Assembly: GCA_963779515.1 (NCBI GenBank)
Contig: CAVZYN010000003.1
Span: 1 to 64,000, forward strand
Direction: 5' to 3'
DNA: 64,000 bases
Origin: CAVZYN01 sp963779515
GTDB lineage: Bacteria > Pseudomonadota > Alphaproteobacteria > Rhizobiales > Hyphomicrobiaceae
The notes below the pieces were generated by a model. That model was not told where the DNA came from. It did not search any database and saw nothing but the letters and a program-made list of their open reading frames with translations. Each line of letters opens with the position of its first letter. The first letter of the stretch is position 1. The position numbers and the translations under genes are program-made. Of the stretch, positions 25,243 to 34,422 are shown in pieces.

Positions 25243-25542
25243 TCAGCCGATCACCAGGAAGACGCCGATCAGCCCGACGATGCTGCCGGCCACGGGCGCG
25301 ACCACCCGCCACGGCCCGAGCCGGCGCGACCATGCGAGATTGCGGACGGCCAGATTGCGGCCGGAAAGATCAGTGGCGAGCCCGATGGCAAATCCAAGCA
25401 GCGCGCCCCATTCGCCGGGATTGCGCCCGACGATGCCGATGCCGAGCAGGGCACCGGCGCACGTCCAAACCAGGGTCGTGAAGTAGCCGTACCAGCCGAG
25501 CGCGAACGCCAACGCAGCGAGTGCGAGATCGGTCAACGTCAT
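25243..25542 (-). CDS. Small membrane protein of unknown function
   Basis: A 99-residue hydrophobic protein with three likely membrane segments: LALAALAFALGWYGYFTTLV, CAGALLGIGIVG and VAPVAGSIVGLIGVFLVIG. A GGAGG lies upstream of ATG 25542. I do not recognise the family. It sits between the ATPase and the P450, convergent with the former. Confidence 0.65.
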   Translation of the reverse strand: MTLTDLALAALAFALGWYGYFTTLVWTCAGALLGIGIVGRNPGEWGALLGFAIGLATDLSGRNLAVRNLAWSRRLGPWRVVAPVAGSIVGLIGVFLVIG

Positions 25543-25622
25543 GGCGCGTCCTCCGCATCAGCGCCTGTCGAGTTCTCTACGGCGTTGCGTGCGATCATCT
25601 GCGGGTGAGCCTTTAGAAACGT

Positions 25623-27017
25623 TCAGCTCAGTTCCCTGATGCGGAAGTTGAGGCCGCCCTTCGGCGTCAGCGTCACGGTGGCGTTGATGCCGGGATGCTG
25701 GTCGGCCGGCGTTTGCGCGTTGCCGACGTATTCCGGGCGGAAGCGGCGCAACAGCATCGACAGCGCGAGCGTGTTCTCGACCTGGCTCATGGCGCCGCCG
25801 ATGCACGCGCGCTTTCCTCCGCCGAACGGAATGTAGGCGTAGGGCTTGCGCTTCTTGGCGGCATCGCCAAGCCAGCGCTCGGGATTGAACAGCTGCGGCT
25901 CGTCCCAATATTTGGCCGAGTGGTGCGCGCCGTACGCAAACAGCACGATGCGGTCGCCGGGGCGGATGTTTTTGCCGCCGATCACGTCGGCTTCGCTGGC
26001 GACTCGGGCCAAGCCCCAGATCGGGGGGTAGAGCCGCATGGTTTCCTGAACGACCGCGCGCGTGTAGGCGAGCGCTGAATAGTCCGCCGCCGCCGGCTCG
26101 CGATCGCCATAGACCTGCTCACCCTCGCGGCGAATGCGCTCGGCAGCTTCCGGGTTGCGCGCGGTCTCGTAAAGGGCCCACGCCAGCGTGATCGCCGTGG
26201 TCTCGGTGCCAGCCCACAGATATTGCTTCAATTCGTCGACCGCCTGCTGCTGGTCGAATTCCGGCAGGGCCGGATCGGCGACGGCGGCCTCGATCATCTT
26301 CAAGAGCGTGCGCTCGCGCTCCTCGCGCGGGTTTGCGGCGATGACGCTCGGCGGCACCGAGGCCCACGTCTCCATCGCCTTCGCCGTGTCCTCCTCGGTG
26401 ATCTCGAACTCTTCGCCCGTCACCTTCTTCAGACGCACGGACTTGTGGTTCATCACGTCGGTGTAGGTCTTCACGCACTTGAACACGAAATGCGGATTGA
26501 ACGGCATGTCGCGGTCGAACAGCGCCTTGCAGATCATGTCGGCGGCGAGCGTCCAGGTCTGCTCGACCATCTCGACGCTCTCGCCGGTCCGGGCGAGTTC
26601 GGCCCACAGGTCCATCTTGGCGCGGATCGCCGCCAGAAAGTACGGGATGTACTCGGCGAACATATCCGGATGGAACGCCGGCTGCTGCGGCATCCGGATC
26701 TTCTGCCAGAGCGCGCCGTCGTGCGTGATCATGCTCTTGCCGAAGATCGGCTTCAGGCCGTCGAAATACTTGATGTAGGCGTCGGCCTTAGTGACCAGCA
26801 CATGTTTGAAATGCTCAGGCTCGGACAGGAAAACGACGCGCTGATTGCCCATATTGACGGGGATCACACCGCCATAACGCTCGGACAGCTGCATCAGGCC
26901 GAGCATGGGGTTGGCCACGTCGCCACGATGCAGCGCCGAGAGTTTGAACCAGATGCTGTCCTGATCGCCGAGGCCTTGGACGTGGGCGGGCGCTGGAGGG
27001 GACGTCACTGCCGTCAT
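25623..27017 (-). CDS. Cytochrome P450
   Basis: A 464-residue soluble P450. Landmarks: I-helix oxygen-binding AGTETT, K-helix ExxR as ETMR, the PERF-like NPERW, and the heme loop PFGGGKRACIGGAMSQVE with the proximal Cys. The sequence resembles the bacterial relatives of CYP4/CYP102 heme domains. The frame is open far upstream on this strand, but only from ATG 27017 does it read as P450. No redox partner gene is adjacent. Confidence 0.94.
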   Translation of the reverse strand: MTAVTSPPAPAHVQGLGDQDSIWFKLSALHRGDVANPMLGLMQLSERYGGVIPVNMGNQRVVFLSEPEHFKHVLVTKADAYIKYFDGLKPIFGKSMITHDGALWQKIRMPQQPAFHPDMFAEYIPYFLAAIRAKMDLWAELARTGESVEMVEQTWTLAADMICKALFDRDMPFNPHFVFKCVKTYTDVMNHKSVRLKKVTGEEFEITEEDTAKAMETWASVPPSVIAANPREERERTLLKMIEAAVADPALPEFDQQQAVDELKQYLWAGTETTAITLAWALYETARNPEAAERIRREGEQVYGDREPAAADYSALAYTRAVVQETMRLYPPIWGLARVASEADVIGGKNIRPGDRIVLFAYGAHHSAKYWDEPQLFNPERWLGDAAKKRKPYAYIPFGGGKRACIGGAMSQVENTLALSMLLRRFRPEYVGNAQTPADQHPGINATVTLTPKGGLNFRIRELS

Positions 27018-27331
27018 CGAACCTGCTCTTATGGACGCGACAGCATGGCACGGTCGGCCATGCCGCTGGTGTGGCACGTGTTTCCTCGCCGGCCGCGGCT
27101 CTGAGGCGGCCGCTTCACGCGGTAGGTAGCACCGGGCGCGGAACGCTGTCCATCTTCTGGCACGGTGCGGGTGATAACGGGTTGATCTGACGCAGTTTCG
27201 GTTACCAGTGAACGGTGTATAGATTAAGCGCGGTAATGCCGATGCATGTGATTGACGGCTAAGCCGCGGCCTCATCGTCGTGACCGGCAATAGCAGCGAG
27301 TTCGGACGGGCCTCGCGGTCGAGGATTGGAC
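27018..27331. other. Intergenic region upstream of P450
   Basis: 314 bases with no gene on either strand that I can support. The stretch 27180–27240 is less GC-rich and may hold the P450 promoter. No clear operator or repeat was recognised. Confidence 0.4.
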
Positions 27332-28282
27332 CTAGGCTCGGGACACGCGCTTCTGTCGCCGTGCAGAGCGCGGTGAGGGTGCGGCGGGGGTGCGCTGGGC
27401 GATGAAGATGCCGGTGAGAACCAGCGCCAGCGATACAGCATGGAACATGGCAAATGGCTCGCCGAGGATCACGACGGCGAGAAGCGAGGCGAGCACGGGC
27501 ACCAGATTGATGAACACGCCCGCCCGGCCCGGACCGATCAGATCGACGCCGCGCAGCCAGAAGAGCTGGGCGAGGCACGACGGAAAAATCGCGACAAACA
27601 GCGTGATGAGCGCGCCGTTCATGGTCGGCATCTGCAGGCCCCACGCAACGGTCTCGAAGGCGATGAGCGGCAACGACGTGTAGGCGGCGATCAGCGCGAG
27701 CAGCGTGAAGAAGGCAGCACCCGGCATCTCGGGCCGGTTGCGCAAGGCGACCGTGTAGAAGGCGTAGAGCACGCAGGCGATCAGCATCAACAGGTCGCCG
27801 AGGTTGAGATCGAGCTCGAGAATGGCGAGCGGATTGCCGCGCGTCGCAACGATGATGACGCCGAGCGTGGTGATGAGGACGCCAAGGATTTGCAGCGCCG
27901 TCACGCGCGTGCCGTACATCGCAAACGCGCCGAGCAGAACGAAGGCTGGCACCGAGCCCTGCAGAATGCCGATGTGGACGGCGCTGGTGTGGTGGCCGGC
28001 GATGTAGAACAGCACGTTGAAGCCGGTGTAGCCGAGCACCGCCATGACAATGACCTGCGGCAGCTTCGGGCGGATGGCCGGCCAGTGGGCGCGGATCTCG
28101 CCGCTGTAGATCGGCCACAGCACGCCGAGCACCATCACCCAGCGCAGAAAGACCAAGGTCAGCGGCGTGATCTCGCCGACCGCGAGGCGGCTGGCGACGG
28201 CATTGCCGCCCCAGAACAAGCCGGCGAGCCCGAGCAGCAGGCTCGGGGAAGCGTAGAACCGCGTGGCCAATCGCTTGAGCAT
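27332..28282 (-). CDS. EamA/DMT family transporter
   Basis: A 316-residue protein with ten predicted membrane helices in two EamA repeats: the first opens LLLGLAGLFWGGNAVASRLA, the second LGDLLMLIACVLYAFYTVAL. Typical ILGEP is present near the end of the second repeat (VVILGEPFAMFHA). Such proteins usually export metabolites or amino acids. The frame is open upstream into purN, but ATG 28282, 4 bp after the purN stop, gives the normal N-terminus, so it is co-transcribed with purN. Confidence 0.9.
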   Translation of the reverse strand: MLKRLATRFYASPSLLLGLAGLFWGGNAVASRLAVGEITPLTLVFLRWVMVLGVLWPIYSGEIRAHWPAIRPKLPQVIVMAVLGYTGFNVLFYIAGHHTSAVHIGILQGSVPAFVLLGAFAMYGTRVTALQILGVLITTLGVIIVATRGNPLAILELDLNLGDLLMLIACVLYAFYTVALRNRPEMPGAAFFTLLALIAAYTSLPLIAFETVAWGLQMPTMNGALITLFVAIFPSCLAQLFWLRGVDLIGPGRAGVFINLVPVLASLLAVVILGEPFAMFHAVSLALVLTGIFIAQRTPAAPSPRSARRQKRVSRA

Positions 28283-28286
28283 TGGA

Positions 28287-28952
28287 TCAGGTGACGCCGC
28301 GGATCGGTTGCGGCACGAACAGCGCGAGCGGCTCCTGCATCTTGATCGTGAAGATCGCGGTTTCGTTTTCGACGTGAACGTCGCCGGCGGCGACGAGGCG
28401 CAGCGCCAGCGGGTAGATCTTGTGCTCGGCCTGGAGCACGCGGGCGGCCAAGGTGTCCGGCGTGTCACCGGGGAGGATCGGCACCGCGGCCTGGGCGATG
28501 ATGGGGCCTGAATCCATTTCGGTGCGAATGAAATGGACGGTGCAGCCGTGCACGAGCGTGCCCGAATCGAGCGCGCGCTGGTGGGTGTCGAGGCCGGGGA
28601 ACGCCGGCAGGATCGACGGGTGGATGTTGAGCTGGCGATCCTTCCAGCGGTCGACGAAGCCGCCCGTGAGCATGCGCATGAATCCGGCGTTGCAGATGAG
28701 ATCGATTTTGTTGTCGAGCAGCGCCTGATGCAGCTTGGCTTCGAAAGCGGGGCGCGTCGCGTAGATCTTGTGGTCGATCGCCAACGCGGTGATGCCCTGA
28801 TCTTTCGCCCACACCAGGCCTTCCGCTTCGGGCTTATTGGAGATGACGATGATCGGCTCGGCCGGAAAACCCGGCTGGCGCATGGCCTTGACGAGGCTCT
28901 GCATGTTGGAGCCGCGGCCGGAGATCAGAATAGCGACGCGTTTTTTGGTCAT
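28287..28952 (-). CDS. purN: Phosphoribosylglycinamide formyltransferase PurN
   Basis: A 221-residue GAR transformylase using 10-formyl-THF in purine synthesis. Visible motifs: RVAILISGRGSNMQSL at the N-terminus, LICNAGFMRML, and the catalytic NIHPSILPAFPG and HGCTVHFIRTEMDSGPIIAQ, including the Asn-His-Asp set. Start ATG 28952 was chosen over an upstream in-frame Met. purM, its usual partner, is not next to it here. Confidence 0.95.
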   Translation of the reverse strand: MTKKRVAILISGRGSNMQSLVKAMRQPGFPAEPIIVISNKPEAEGLVWAKDQGITALAIDHKIYATRPAFEAKLHQALLDNKIDLICNAGFMRMLTGGFVDRWKDRQLNIHPSILPAFPGLDTHQRALDSGTLVHGCTVHFIRTEMDSGPIIAQAAVPILPGDTPDTLAARVLQAEHKIYPLALRLVAAGDVHVENETAIFTIKMQEPLALFVPQPIRGVT

Positions 28953-28984
28953 GGTGTTCCAACGGCGTTGATCCACGCGCATCC

Positions 28985-29133
28985 GTCATTCCGGACAGCT
29001 GACAGCTACGCTGGAGGCTGATCCGGGATCCAGCGCAAAAAGCGGCGAAGCCTCGATATCGTGCCTTCGGCGCTTCTTCCGCTGGGTCCCGGCTCTCGCT
29101 GTCGCAAGGGCGACGCTTCGGCCGGCATGACGG
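28985..29133. repeat. Dispersed GTCATNCCGG palindromic repeat, copy 1
   Basis: Flanked by GTCATTCCGG and CCGGCATGAC and containing the inner pair GGGATCCAGCG / CGCTGGGTCCCGG. The same architecture occurs at 40983–41146 and 57879–58032, although this copy is the most diverged of the three. It lies between purN and the DUF1186 gene. Confidence 0.6.
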
Positions 29134-29225
29134 CGTGATTGTTGTGAGTGCGTACCACGGTTCAACGACAAAGCCCAACGGCGACAGCGGCCGTGGTCCG
29201 TCGATCATACGGACGATGCGCGCCA

Positions 29226-30131
29226 TCAATTCAGGCAGCACTTCTTGTATTTCTTGCCGCTGCCGCACGGGCACGCGTCGTTGCGCCCGACCTCGCGCAG
29301 GGGATTGGCGGCGGGTTTGCGCGCCAAATCCCAAAGCATGAAGCGTTCGTTCAAGCCCGCATAGAGATCTGATTTGAGGGAGCCAAGAGCAGTCTCATGC
29401 GTGTGCCAATGTTCCATCTCGGCCAGGACGTTGCCAAACTCGGCGAAATACTTGTCATCGTGCCAGGGCGGGGTGCCAGGGCCTTCGAGGGCTTTCGCAA
29501 GTTCGTCGCGATAGTCCGCAAAGGACATGTAGTCGGGATTGATCCAGCCTGCCGCGTAAGCTTGCTCGACCAAAGGGGTCAACTCCGCAAAGCCCGATCG
29601 CGCGATCGCCTGCATCCATCCGCACCACACGAAGCCTTCGGATTTTGGTTCGATGCGGATGAAGGCTTCGCGCAGAAATGGTTCGACCTGTTGCCGCTCG
29701 AGCCGGCCGCGCATGAGGAGCATGGCGAGCGTATCGCACATGCTCGAGCGCGCGAACTGTCCGGCGGCGGGATCGAGGATGATGTCGAACAGCGGCTCGG
29801 GATCACCGTCGAAGACGGACGCCATCACGCGATGGGCCGTTTCCGTGACGGCCTCGCCGAGGATCACTTCGAGATCGTCCTCGGGCAGGCGCAGGAGGCG
29901 CGCGAGCGGGCGGCAGGCCGACGTCTCGCGCCAGTGGCCGAACAGATGGAACGCATAGAACAGCGCTTGGGCGGACGGCGCATCGTGGGCCGATGGATTG
30001 GCGAGGTAGGTCTCGATGCCGGCAAGGAAACGCGGCGTCAGCTCCGCCCGGTGCTGGTCGGCCAGTCGCAACGCCTCGCGGGGCAGTCGATCGGCGGTCT
30101 CCAAATCGGTCATGATCGCTTGCGTATCCAT
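29226..30131 (-). CDS. DUF1186 protein with C-terminal SEC-C zinc motif
   Basis: A 301-residue helical protein whose body (repeated short helices such as MLLMRGRLERQQVEPFLREA) matches DUF1186. The final ~18 residues form an SEC-C motif, GRNDACPCGSGKKYKKCC, a zinc knuckle found at the end of SecA and many uncharacterised proteins. A GGAGG precedes ATG 30131. Function is unknown; the motif suggests protein or ribosome contact. Confidence 0.88.
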   Translation of the reverse strand: MDTQAIMTDLETADRLPREALRLADQHRAELTPRFLAGIETYLANPSAHDAPSAQALFYAFHLFGHWRETSACRPLARLLRLPEDDLEVILGEAVTETAHRVMASVFDGDPEPLFDIILDPAAGQFARSSMCDTLAMLLMRGRLERQQVEPFLREAFIRIEPKSEGFVWCGWMQAIARSGFAELTPLVEQAYAAGWINPDYMSFADYRDELAKALEGPGTPPWHDDKYFAEFGNVLAEMEHWHTHETALGSLKSDLYAGLNERFMLWDLARKPAANPLREVGRNDACPCGSGKKYKKCCLN

Positions 30132-30367
30132 CGGAACCTCCGCGGCTGGATCAGCGCCAGATTATGCCATCGAGTCGGGAGAACGTCAGCGGCAGGACGC
30201 TGGTTTCCAACACCTTATTCGCGCAGACCCAACGCTTATACCGCGCCAATGAATGGTGGGCCGGCGGCGCGCGTGCGCGCAGCGCCTGTGACCCAACCTA
30301 CGTTGCTTCTTTTGATCGGCAAACGGGTGCGTCGCGTATAGTGTGGCAGACACACCTGGAGGATGCG

Positions 30368-30970
30368 ATGCGACGCAGATGGGCTCTCCTCATGATGACA
30401 GCGGTTTTCGCCATTGCGGTGGCGCCACCGCCGTCCTTTCTCCTCGTGCAGGCCCAGGCGCAAAGCCCGGCCGATGAGAGCAAGCGGCGGGCGGCGGAGC
30501 TGGACGCGCGCTTCATCGAGTTGAAGGCGGCCAAATCGGACGCCGAGGCGGAGCCGATCGTCGGCGAGATCTGGACGCTGTGGCTGCAGTCGGGGCGCGG
30601 CGACGTCGATCAACTGATGGGCGAGGCGATGCGGGTGATGCAGCGCGGCGGCCAGCAGCTGGCGCTCAGCATGCTCGATGAAGTCGTCAAGCGGGCGCCG
30701 GACTATGCCGAGGGTTGGAACCGGCGCGCGACGCTGTTGTATTTCATGGGCGAGTACGAGCGATCGAAGGCCGATTGCGATGAAGTGTTGAAGCGCGAGC
30801 CGCGCCACTTCGGGGCGTTGGCCGGCATGGGGCTGATCGGCATCGCGCAGTCGGATTTCAAGGCGGCGCTGGCGGCGTATCGGCGCGCGGTCGCGGTCAA
30901 TCCGTTTCTCAAGGATCGCGATCAGGTGATCCCGGCGCTGGTGAAGAAAGTCGAAGGCGAGCGATTGTGA
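30368..30970 (+). CDS. Exported TPR protein
   Basis: A 200-residue protein with a signal peptide ending near LVQAQAQS, then tetratricopeptide repeats: APDYAEGWNRRATLLYFMGE, YERSKADCDEVLKREPRHFG and ALAGMGLIGIAQSDFKAALA. Start ATG 30368 follows GGAGG; the frame is open further upstream. It probably mediates protein contacts in the periplasm. It overlaps the next gene's start by one base (TGATG), so the two form an operon. Confidence 0.85.
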   Translation: MRRRWALLMMTAVFAIAVAPPPSFLLVQAQAQSPADESKRRAAELDARFIELKAAKSDAEAEPIVGEIWTLWLQSGRGDVDQLMGEAMRVMQRGGQQLALSMLDEVVKRAPDYAEGWNRRATLLYFMGEYERSKADCDEVLKREPRHFGALAGMGLIGIAQSDFKAALAAYRRAVAVNPFLKDRDQVIPALVKKVEGERL

Positions 30971-31620
30971 TGCACGGCGGCGATGACGGTCTCGCGCGGC
31001 GATGGCGAAAGGTGGCGGGTGGCGGCGGCGCGGGGGATGCGCTGATTGACGCCGAATTCGACGCCGTGATGCACGGCTACGCGGAGGCGGGGCGGCACTA
31101 TCATGATGTGCGGCATGTGGCGGCGCTGCTGGCACTGACGCGGGCGCATGCGGCGGATTTTGCCGATCGGGCGAGCGTCGATCTCGCGATCTTCTATCAT
31201 GATGCGGTGTACGATCCGCGGCGCGCCGACAACGAGGAAAAAAGCGCGGCGCTGGCGCGGGAGGGGCTGACGCGGCTCGGATGTAGCGCAGCGCAGGTGG
31301 CGAAAGTGGAGCGCTACATTCTCGCGACGCGGCATGGGTCGCATGAGGCGGCGACTGATGCCATGGACATGGATCTCGCGCGGCTTCTCGATTTCGATCT
31401 GTCAGTGCTGGCGGCGGCGCCTGCGGACTATGACGCCTATGCCGCCGCGATCCGGCGCGAATATGCGCATGTGCCCGAGGCACTTTATCGCGCGGGGCGC
31501 GGCAAGGTTTTGCGGATGTTTTTGGGTCTGCCGCGGATTTATCGGGTGCCGATGCTGTACGATCGATGGGAAGCGCTGGCGCGGGCCAATCTCGCGCGGG
31601 AGTTGGGCGGCGGCGTCTGA
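30970..31620 (+). CDS. HD-like predicted metal-dependent hydrolase (COG4339 type)
   Basis: About 216 residues. Motifs RHYHDVRHV and LAIFYHDAVYDP give paired His/Asp metal ligands of an HD-like helical fold, followed by EEKSAALAREGL and a DMDLARLLDFD acidic segment. This matches the uncharacterised HD-related predicted hydrolases. ATG 30970 overlaps the TPR gene stop; a GTG three bases earlier is equally placed. Nucleotide or phosphate-ester substrates are likely but unproven. Confidence 0.8.
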   Translation: MHGGDDGLARRWRKVAGGGGAGDALIDAEFDAVMHGYAEAGRHYHDVRHVAALLALTRAHAADFADRASVDLAIFYHDAVYDPRRADNEEKSAALAREGLTRLGCSAAQVAKVERYILATRHGSHEAATDAMDMDLARLLDFDLSVLAAAPADYDAYAAAIRREYAHVPEALYRAGRGKVLRMFLGLPRIYRVPMLYDRWEALARANLARELGGGV

Positions 31621-31635
31621 CGCCTTCACTTCATT

Positions 31636-31835
31636 CCTCTCCCGCAGGCGGGCGAGGATGTCATGGCCAGCACAGGGACGTGAAGTGGGAGCTGGACGTG
31701 ACAGGTGAGGGTGCGGTGACAGGCGGAGGGTTACAACTGTCTCCGAAATCTGCGCCGCCCCCTCATCCGGCGCTTCGTCGCGAAGCCAAGCTTCGCTCGG
31801 GCGCGCCACCTTCTCCCCACGGGAGAAGGAGGAGG
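31636..31835. repeat. Intergenic CTCTCCC/GGGAGAAGG repeat
   Basis: A stretch starting CCTCTCCCGCAGGCGGGCGAGG and ending CCACCTTCTCCCCACGGGAG and AAGG. Such conserved palindromic spacers (CCCTCATCCGGCGCTTCG…CTTCTCCC) occur between genes in many proteobacteria. A shorter relative is at 39493–39580. Confidence 0.55.
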
Positions 31836-31850
31836 AACCAACGCCGCGCG

Positions 31851-32606
31851 TCACACCCAGCCGCCGTCGGCGATGTAGCTTTGGTTGGTGCAGGCGCCGG
31901 CATCGTCGGAGGCGAAGAACAGGACCACCTTGGCGATGTCGTCGGGGACGAGTTTGCGCTTCAGGCACTGCCGCGTCATCAGTTCCTGTTCGCTGTCGGG
32001 CGTCAGCCACATCGCGATCTGGCGCTCGGTCATGATCCAACCGGGCAAAATCGAATTGACGCGGATGTTGTCGGGTCCGAGGTCGCGGGCGAGCGACCGC
32101 GTCAATCCCTGCACCGCGGATTTGGCGGTGGTGTAGCACGGCATGCCGCCCTGGCCGATCACCCAACTGACGGAACCGAGGTTGACGATGGCGCCGCCGC
32201 CGCTCGCACGCATGTCGGGCACGACGGCTTGGGCGGCGAAGAACTGGTGTTTTAGGTTGGTGGCGAAGCGCTCGTCCCAGTATTCGGGCGTCACGGTTTC
32301 CATGGCGTGGCGATCGTCGCGGGCAGCGTTGTTGATCAGGATGGTGATGGGGCCGAGTTTTGCGCGCACGGCGGCGATCGATGCGCGGAGGGCTGCGATG
32401 TCGCGGAGGTCGCAGGCTTCGAACGCAACCTGGCCGGCGGGGAGTGCTGCGGCAAGGGCTGCCCCCTTCGCGCGATCGATATCGAGAAGGCCGACGCGGG
32501 CATTTTGCGCAACGAAGTTTCGCACGATCGCCTCGCCGATGCCGGAGGCGCCGCCGGTGACGAGCACGGTGCGGTTGGCGAGGCTTGGGTAGATCGTGGC
32601 CGTCAT
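31851..32606 (-). CDS. Short-chain dehydrogenase/reductase
   Basis: A 251-residue classical SDR. Cofactor loop TGGASGIG (17–24), LLDID preferring NAD, INNAA, catalytic Ser145 (NLGSVSW), Tyr158 and Lys162 (CYTTAK). The C-terminus NQSYIADGGWV is the type seen in sugar 1-dehydrogenases such as those for xylose or arabinose. Substrate is not determined. It stands alone between a repeat and a divergent exported protein. Confidence 0.92.
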   Translation of the reverse strand: MTATIYPSLANRTVLVTGGASGIGEAIVRNFVAQNARVGLLDIDRAKGAALAAALPAGQVAFEACDLRDIAALRASIAAVRAKLGPITILINNAARDDRHAMETVTPEYWDERFATNLKHQFFAAQAVVPDMRASGGGAIVNLGSVSWVIGQGGMPCYTTAKSAVQGLTRSLARDLGPDNIRVNSILPGWIMTERQIAMWLTPDSEQELMTRQCLKRKLVPDDIAKVVLFFASDDAGACTNQSYIADGGWV

Positions 32607-32843
32607 GACGTTGGGTCCCGCGGTTCGGAGGATGTCGCAGCGCCTAGATCTACTGCGGCTTGGCGGCGCTACTCAAGTCGCGAAGCAGCACGCGCAATGC
32701 GCTGAACTGCGTGCAGAGAAAGTCGGCGCGGTGCCCGAGATGGTCACGCTCTCGTCTGATTGTGGCCGTGATTGCATGGCGTTTAGGCGGTGCGCGGGGG
32801 CGAGCAGACATCACATCCACACTCTCTTTTCACGGGGGACTTC

Positions 32844-33414
32844 ATGATCGATCCTCAGCGCACCTTCCGCACGCTGCTGGCTGCGGCGGTGCTAGCGCCG
32901 CTTTTGATGGCCGGGATGGCGCGGGCGCAGCAGCGCGGCGGTGCCAGCGCAGCCCCAACCACTTGCCGCACCCGTCAAGCTCGGCGTGCCCGATGCGACG
33001 GCGCCGCTGAAGGCGTTACCGGGCCGCTGGACCGGCACCGGCGTCGCGCAACTCGCCAACGGCCATCGCGAGCCGTTCTCATGCGTGGTGACCTACATCC
33101 ACGACACCGCGAAATCCGAGTTGCGCCAGGGCGTGCGCTGTGAAAGCCCGAACATCAAGATGAGCACCTCGGCGGTGATGCAGATCAGCGGCACCGCGCT
33201 CAACGGCAGCTGGGAAGAGAAGCTGCACGACGCCAAGGGCAAAGTGACCGGGCAGCTGACGGCGGATGGCATTCGCGCGGCGGTAACGCATCAGGCACGC
33301 GCCGCAGACGTGCAGGTGGTGGCGCTGTCGGCGTGCGAGCAGAGCGTCACGCTGGTCGCGACCAAGCCGGGCGACATGGTGCAGGCGATTACGGCGCAGC
33401 TGCGGAAGTGTTGA
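32844..33414 (+). CDS. Secreted protein, paralogue of 16953–17450, frameshifted
   Basis: A signal peptide (RTFRTLLAAAVLAPLLMAGM, then ARAQQ) starts at ATG 32844 in one frame. The mature domain continues one frame over from 32941: VPAQPQPLAAPVKLGVPDAT through to the C-terminal LRKC. Removing one G near 32940 joins them into a protein of about 189 residues. The domain has W-T-G-T-G, SCVV, GVRCES and NGSWEEK in the same order as the product of 16953–17450. The break is either a sequence error or a young inactivation. Confidence 0.7.
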
Positions 33415-33423
33415 GTCAGCGGC

Positions 33424-34412
33424 TCAGACCAAGTCGTGCGGGTTGACCTCGTTGACGAGCGCCGCGCCGGTGGCAAAGCGGGCGATGTTGTCGAGGAACA
33501 GCTGATCCCAGCGGCCGCGGGCGCCACTGCCGGCGAATGAGGTGTGCGGCGTCAGGCGCACCTTGGGATGCGACCAATAGGCGTGCGCGACCGGCAATGG
33601 CTCCTCGGCAAAGACGTCGAGCACGGCGGCGGCCAAGCGATCCTGATCAAGCGCCGCCAGTAACGCTGCGTCATCGATCAGGGCGCCGCGCGCGATGTTG
33701 ACGAGGATTGCGCCCGGCTTCAGGGCCGCGAAAAAGCCCGCATCGGCAAATCCGCGGGTCTCGCTGTTGAGCGCGCAGGCGATGACCACGACGTCCGCGC
33801 GCGGCAGAAACTTCGAAGATCGGCCATGGTCCCCATCGCATCGGCCAGCGGCGATTGCGCGGGCGCGCGGCGCACGACCGCCGTGGTGGCGCCGAACGCC
33901 TTGACGCGCTTGGCGATCTCCTGGCCGATCGGGCCGAAGCCGATGATCAGCCAGTTGGTCTGCGAAATTTCGCGGAACGGTGTCGGCTTCCAGAGTTTGT
34001 CGCGTTGCTGCGCGCGCTGCAGATCGATCGGGTGCACCAGGCTCAGCACATGCGCCAAGGTGTATTCGGAAATGGCGATCGCCTGGGCGCTGCTGTTGCA
34101 GATGCGGGTGCCCTTGCGGGCGATCTCCTTGTAGACGGGATTGTCGAGGCCGGCGTTGTAGGTCTGCAGAACGCCGATCGATGTGCAGGTGCGCGCGACA
34201 TCGAAGGCCATGGCCTGGACACCGTCGAGGCTGACGTGGGTGCTGAGCCAGAAGTAGTCGACAGCGACATCGCGGGGCGGCACCACCGCGCCGCCGATCA
34301 GGAACATGCCGTCCTTGGTGAAGGGGCGGACGGTGATATCGAGACCCAGGGCATCGAGCCGGGTGCGGATGTGGTCGTACGATTTGTCGTACATCGCGAC
34401 CGTGATCGGCAT
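33424..34412 (-). pseudogene. D-2-hydroxyacid dehydrogenase, frameshifted
   Basis: Two frames encode one NAD-dependent 2-hydroxyacid dehydrogenase of about 329 residues. The N-terminal part (from ATG 34412) includes NWLIIGFGPIGQEIAKRVKA with the GxGxxG cofactor loop. The C-terminal part (ending 33424) includes LKPGAILVNIARGALIDDAA, AAVLDVFAEEPLP and the catalytic-His segment VRLTPHTSFAGSG. They join if one base is added near 33808–33815. It starts 10 bp after the cupin gene, so the two form an operon. A sequence error is as likely as true loss. Confidence 0.75.
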
Positions 34413-34422
34413 GGCGGGGTCC

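Noticed and set aside
27017..28118. N-terminal extension of the P450 frame, giving an 831-codon ORF
   Set aside because: The extension is antisense or out of frame to the EamA gene and low in coding character; P450 begins at 27017.
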